This document shows positions 61,517-64,000 of a DNA stretch of 64,000 nt, one piece after another. The notes under the pieces are model-generated. The model had not been told where the DNA came from, made no database searches, and was given only the letters and a program-made list of their open reading frames with translations. A program made the position numbers and the translations under genes. Position 1 is the stretch's first letter; each line of letters begins with the position of its first letter. This DNA comes from Gramella sp. MT6 (GTDB taxonomy: Bacteria > Bacteroidota > Bacteroidia > Flavobacteriales > Flavobacteriaceae), in the NCBI RefSeq assembly GCF_019357415.1, contig NZ_CP048410.1, forward strand, positions 3,064,501 to 3,128,500, read 5' to 3'.

Positions 61517-61546
61517 CAAATTTAAAGCATTCTCAATTTAATGCAA
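61517..61546 (-). promoter_or_regulatory. Promoter of the serine hydrolase-methyltransferase operon (TTG-N19-TAAATTTG)
   Basis: On the minus strand TTG is at 61544-61546 and TAAATTTG at 61517-61524, with a 19-base spacer. This fits the Bacteroidota consensus well. The -7 box ends 17 bases before the ATG. Confidence 0.72.
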
Positions 61547-61659
61547 TAATATTTAAATTTATAACAAACACACACATCAATTTCAAGGTGATTCACATCA
61601 TTTTATGCCTGAAATTCATTATATTGTATAAGTTTATTCAAACTTAATTAAATTTTACA

Positions 61660-62940
61660 ATGAAAAAATTTGAAGCAATATTAAATGGTAAAACTCACTT
61701 CCTGATTTTACTGTTCAGCTTTTTATTCGTCTCCATGCAAAGCTTCGCTTTTCAACCTTCAGACATTAAATTTGTTGAATATAAAGGGGAAGTAGTTAAT
61801 GCCCGAAATGGTAGGCCGATATCTTCAGCTTACCTTGCCCTTAATAATAGTAATATTTCTACTATTACGAATTCAGACGGAGAATTCTCTCTGAAAGTAC
61901 CCGAAGATCTTACAGAGGCAACAGTTACTATCTCTGTACTTGGTTTCCAGAGTAAAACCCTTCCTCTTACCTATTTTAAGAGTTCCAACACAAGGATAGA
62001 ACTTGAGGAAACTGTAGAAGAGCTCACTGAAATTAGTTTATATAAAGCTACGAACCCGGAGTTACTGGTAAGAGAAATGCTCTCTAAAAAGGATGAAAAT
62101 TATTTAACAGACCAAAGTCTTATGACTGGTTTCTATCGTGAAACCATTAAAAAAGGCTGGAGCAATGTTAGTTTATCTGAAGCTGTGGTGAAAATTTTTA
62201 AAAGTCCATATAATTCTACAAAGAAAGACCTAGTATCGCTTTTTAAAGCACGTAAGAGTACAGATTATAATAAACTGGACACTCTTGCACTAAAACTTCG
62301 AGGTGGTCCGTTCAATACCTTGTATCTGGATATGATGAAATATACTGAGTATGTATTGAGGCCAGGAATGGTAGAAAGTTATGAATTCTCTTTTGACGAC
62401 CCGGCAAAGATCAATGACCGTTATACATACGTAGTGAACTTTAAAGAAATTGATGAATCTGACCCTTGGTATTATGGCAAACTTTTTATAGATGCCGAAA
62501 CCTCTACCCTTGTTAAGGCCGATTATAGCCTGAACGTAGATGACAGGGATGCTGCTGCCGCCATGTTCGTAAAGAAAAAGCCAAATGGTTCTAAGGTCTA
62601 CCCAACAGAACTCAACTACCAGGTTGATTATGCGCAGGAAGATGGTAAATGGCATTTTGCCTACGGTAAAGCACAAATGGATTATGTGGTTAACTGGAAG
62701 CGTAAGATCTTTAACTCTAAATATAAGATAGATAGTGAAATGGTAGTAACCGACTGGCAGGAATATGCCAGTGATGACTGGAAGAAAACTGTTGATCTTA
62801 TAAATCCGAATATTGTAATGGTAGATGATGTTTCCGGATTCTCAGATTCAGAGTTCTGGGGAAGCAATAATATCATTGAACCAGATAAGTCAATTCAAAA
62901 TGCGATCGATAAGATCAACCGTAAAATGGATGACAATTAA
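61660..62940 (+). CDS. Secreted CarboxypepD_reg-like domain protein
   Basis: The 426-residue protein has an N-terminal signal peptide (about 1-30; FLILLFSFLFVSMQSFA), then a CarboxypepD_reg-like beta-sandwich (about 38-120; GEVVNARNGRPISSAYLALNNSNISTITNSDGEFSL). A large C-terminal domain (about 125-426) is rich in aromatic residues and beta strands. It lacks the TonB plug and barrel, so it is not a receptor; it resembles flavobacterial surface proteins annotated as carboxypeptidase-like regulatory domain proteins. The role is unknown. A bidirectional terminator follows. Confidence 0.82.
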   Translation: MKKFEAILNGKTHFLILLFSFLFVSMQSFAFQPSDIKFVEYKGEVVNARNGRPISSAYLALNNSNISTITNSDGEFSLKVPEDLTEATVTISVLGFQSKTLPLTYFKSSNTRIELEETVEELTEISLYKATNPELLVREMLSKKDENYLTDQSLMTGFYRETIKKGWSNVSLSEAVVKIFKSPYNSTKKDLVSLFKARKSTDYNKLDTLALKLRGGPFNTLYLDMMKYTEYVLRPGMVESYEFSFDDPAKINDRYTYVVNFKEIDESDPWYYGKLFIDAETSTLVKADYSLNVDDRDAAAAMFVKKKPNGSKVYPTELNYQVDYAQEDGKWHFAYGKAQMDYVVNWKRKIFNSKYKIDSEMVVTDWQEYASDDWKKTVDLINPNIVMVDDVSGFSDSEFWGSNNIIEPDKSIQNAIDKINRKMDDN

Positions 62941-62961
62941 GAATATTTAAATTGAAAAAGT

Positions 62962-62991
62962 AAAAAGCCCTTGCGAATCGCAAGGGCTTTT
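62962..62991. terminator. Bidirectional terminator between two secreted-protein genes
   Basis: AAAAGCCCTTGCGA and TCGCAAGGGCTTTT form a nearly perfect 14-bp stem around one base. It can end both the plus-strand and the minus-strand genes. Confidence 0.92.
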
Positions 62992-63016
62992 AAATTTGAA
63001 TTAGCCAAAATTCAAT

Positions 63017-63601
63017 TTATCCAACATCGATCCATTTTGAAAACGTGTTGGTCTTAGTCTTAATTTTTACAATATAACTACCAGAAGGCACTTTTGAAAA
63101 ATCCAGTTTGCTTTTAACAACCAGGTCATTTGTTCTCAAATTTCCAACGGGCACGCCAAATTTATCAAAAATTTCTATTTCTACCTTATTTTCTTCAGGA
63201 TTTGAAAGGCAAATAGATACCTGATCTCCTGAAACCCTATATAAAGGCTTGAAATCTAATCTGTAAGCAGTATCATCTATACTTAAATTCGAACCATCTT
63301 TTGTGATGGTTGAAAAAGAAACGCTGTGTTCCTTATCGAATATCAAAGTATATTTTCCATCTTCCAGACGATTAAAATCAAAAACCTTGGTGAAAGTGTC
63401 TTCATTAAAGAACTTGTCTTTATACACGATCTCTCCGGTTTCATCAAGAAGGCTAAGCATTGCCCCCTGCTCGAGTCTCTGAACCTCAACAATTAGATTT
63501 TGCTGATTATTCACTTTCAGGTCTAATCCGTCTGACGCATTAACTGAAATGGCCATCATAAAAAGAAAAGCCGTAATTAATTTTTTGAATGTCTTTTTCA
63601 T
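63017..63601 (-). CDS. Secreted beta-sandwich protein
   Basis: The 194-residue protein from the ATG at 63601 has a signal peptide (MKKTFKKLITAFLFMMAISVNAS), followed by two beta-rich repeats (about 28-105 and 115-194). Each ends with a G-x-Y-x-x-x-x strand (DGKYTLIF and SGSYIVKIKTKTN), as in C-terminal type IX sorting or Ig-like domains. The last 70 residues resemble a Por-type sorting domain (KVEIEIFDKFGVPVGNLRTND ... FSKVPSGSYIVKI) but lack a clear Arg-rich ending. An in-frame TTG 13 codons upstream is rejected. Function unknown. Confidence 0.72.
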   Translation of the reverse strand: MKKTFKKLITAFLFMMAISVNASDGLDLKVNNQQNLIVEVQRLEQGAMLSLLDETGEIVYKDKFFNEDTFTKVFDFNRLEDGKYTLIFDKEHSVSFSTITKDGSNLSIDDTAYRLDFKPLYRVSGDQVSICLSNPEENKVEIEIFDKFGVPVGNLRTNDLVVKSKLDFSKVPSGSYIVKIKTKTNTFSKWIDVG

Positions 63602-63757
63602 AATCTTAAGTTTTAAGTTAGAACTGCGATTAAAATTCAATTAAAACTAGGTATAAAGAAGGCTCAATGATAGTACGCAATGAACAAGATTGTGTTATAT
63701 ATTAACATCAATTACAGCAGTGAAAACGTTTTCGGTTAATTTTACACATATTACAGA

Positions 63758-63765
63758 TAATTTTG
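63758..63765 (+). promoter_or_regulatory. -7 promoter box (TAATTTTG) for the AraC-type gene
   Basis: It fits TAnnTTTG and ends 42 bases before the ATG at 63808. Confidence 0.5.
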
Positions 63766-63807
63766 TAATACCTTTAAATAGTGATCCAAACTAAATTTAT
63801 AGGAAAA

Positions 63808-64000
63808 ATGGGATATATGGGAACAGGTAACAAACCTACTCTGGAAAAGATAGAACCGGGATTTGGAAGTTCTTTTTCCTATAGGACTTACTATAGTGAT
63901 CCAGATCACAAAAAGCCAACTTTCTGGCATTACCATCCTGAGATCGAACTGGTTTATGTAAATAAAGGATGTGGTAAACGGCAAATAGGTAGCCACATAT
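63808..64000 (+). CDS. AraC-family transcriptional regulator, N-terminal fragment
   Basis: About 64 residues are visible before the window ends, from an ATG preceded by an AGGAAAA ribosome site. The sequence shows an AraC-type cupin sensing domain: FSYRTYYSDPDHKKPTFWHYHPEIELVYVNKGCGKRQIGSH has the W-H-x-H-P-E-x-E-L motif typical of Bacteroidota AraC regulators, with the HTH expected beyond the edge. It is divergent from the secreted beta-sandwich gene; a regulatory link is possible but untested. Confidence 0.8.
   Translation, partial: MGYMGTGNKPTLEKIEPGFGSSFSYRTYYSDPDHKKPTFWHYHPEIELVYVNKGCGKRQIGSHI

Noticed and set aside
63602..63640. Thirteen-residue N-terminal extension of the secreted protein at 63017
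   Set aside because: A TTG start would bury the signal peptide; the ATG at 63601 puts the signal peptide at the N-terminus.
1..64000. CRISPR array, tRNA/rRNA genes, insertion sequences, prophage or defence island
   Set aside because: I saw no spaced direct-repeat array, no tRNA cloverleaf or rRNA-like stretch, no transposase, integrase, phage structural gene or known defence protein in the window. Short RNA genes could still be missed by eye.

Overview
The window looks like a contiguous piece of chromosome from a marine-type member of the Flavobacteriaceae (Bacteroidota), most like Gramella/Christiangramia. This rests on several signs. The DNA is AT-rich. Repeated -7 promoter boxes match TAnnTTTG, the form used by the Bacteroidota primary sigma factor. 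Shine-Dalgarno sequences are weak. There is a TonB-dependent receptor with a CarboxypepD_reg-like N-terminus and small families typical of flavobacteria (DUF6155, DUF3817, SatD/DUF3307). The genus is inference. I see no rRNA, tRNA, CRISPR array, insertion sequence, prophage or plasmid function. Genes are tightly packed and no gap between genes exceeds 300 bases.

Layout. 1-4.8 kb (minus strand): start of a secreted protein, a DUF6155 protein, a FUSC-type membrane protein and two short-chain dehydrogenases. 5-11.3 kb (mostly plus): a conserved acidic protein, a DedA/VTT-like membrane protein, a 52-residue YqaE/Pmp3 protein, galE (minus), and an envelope cluster of DUF3817, a YbdG-like MscS channel, a membrane-anchored EEP-family hydrolase and a second MscS channel. 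11.3-20.4 kb: thioesterase, NUDIX hydrolase, semialdehyde dehydrogenase, a SatD-DUF3307 pair with palindromic sites facing a GreA-like protein, a PgpH-like HD phosphodiesterase, a thiolase, and an NlpC/P60 protein whose catalytic cysteine is replaced.

20.4-33.9 kb: gyrA with a downstream TPR protein, divergent clpC, hutH, the bifunctional NAD(P)HX repair enzyme, gcvT with a downstream epimerase-like gene, pterin dehydratase and a YebC regulator. 33.9-42.6 kb: acyltransferase and proline dehydrogenase, aroB, a PfpI-type protein, an operon of PEP carboxylase-DinB-YihY, and an Lrp/AsnC regulator. 42.6-51.7 kb: an M14 peptidase divergent from an XRE regulator across a region full of TTTACA/TGTAAA sites, a small lipoprotein, the overlapping operon parE-membrane protein-parC-mscL, and ychF. 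51.7-64 kb: a TonB receptor behind a large inverted repeat, a TreS-maltokinase fusion, a secreted coiled-coil protein, a serine hydrolase with a methyltransferase, two secreted proteins and the start of an AraC regulator.

The genes are mostly housekeeping: DNA topology (gyrA, parC, parE), proteostasis (clpC), central and amino-acid metabolism (ppc, aroB, gcvT, hutH, proline dehydrogenase, thiolase), metabolite repair, and osmotic or envelope safety (two MscS, one MscL, YqaE). I do not see a defence island or an obviously new multi-gene system. The best leads are the XRE/M14 operator array, the SatD-DUF3307-GreA-like locus with its palindromes and apparently leaderless promoter, the Cys-to-Asn NlpC/P60 protein, the Asp-to-Ser change in the maltokinase domain, and the unknown membrane protein inside the topoisomerase IV operon.
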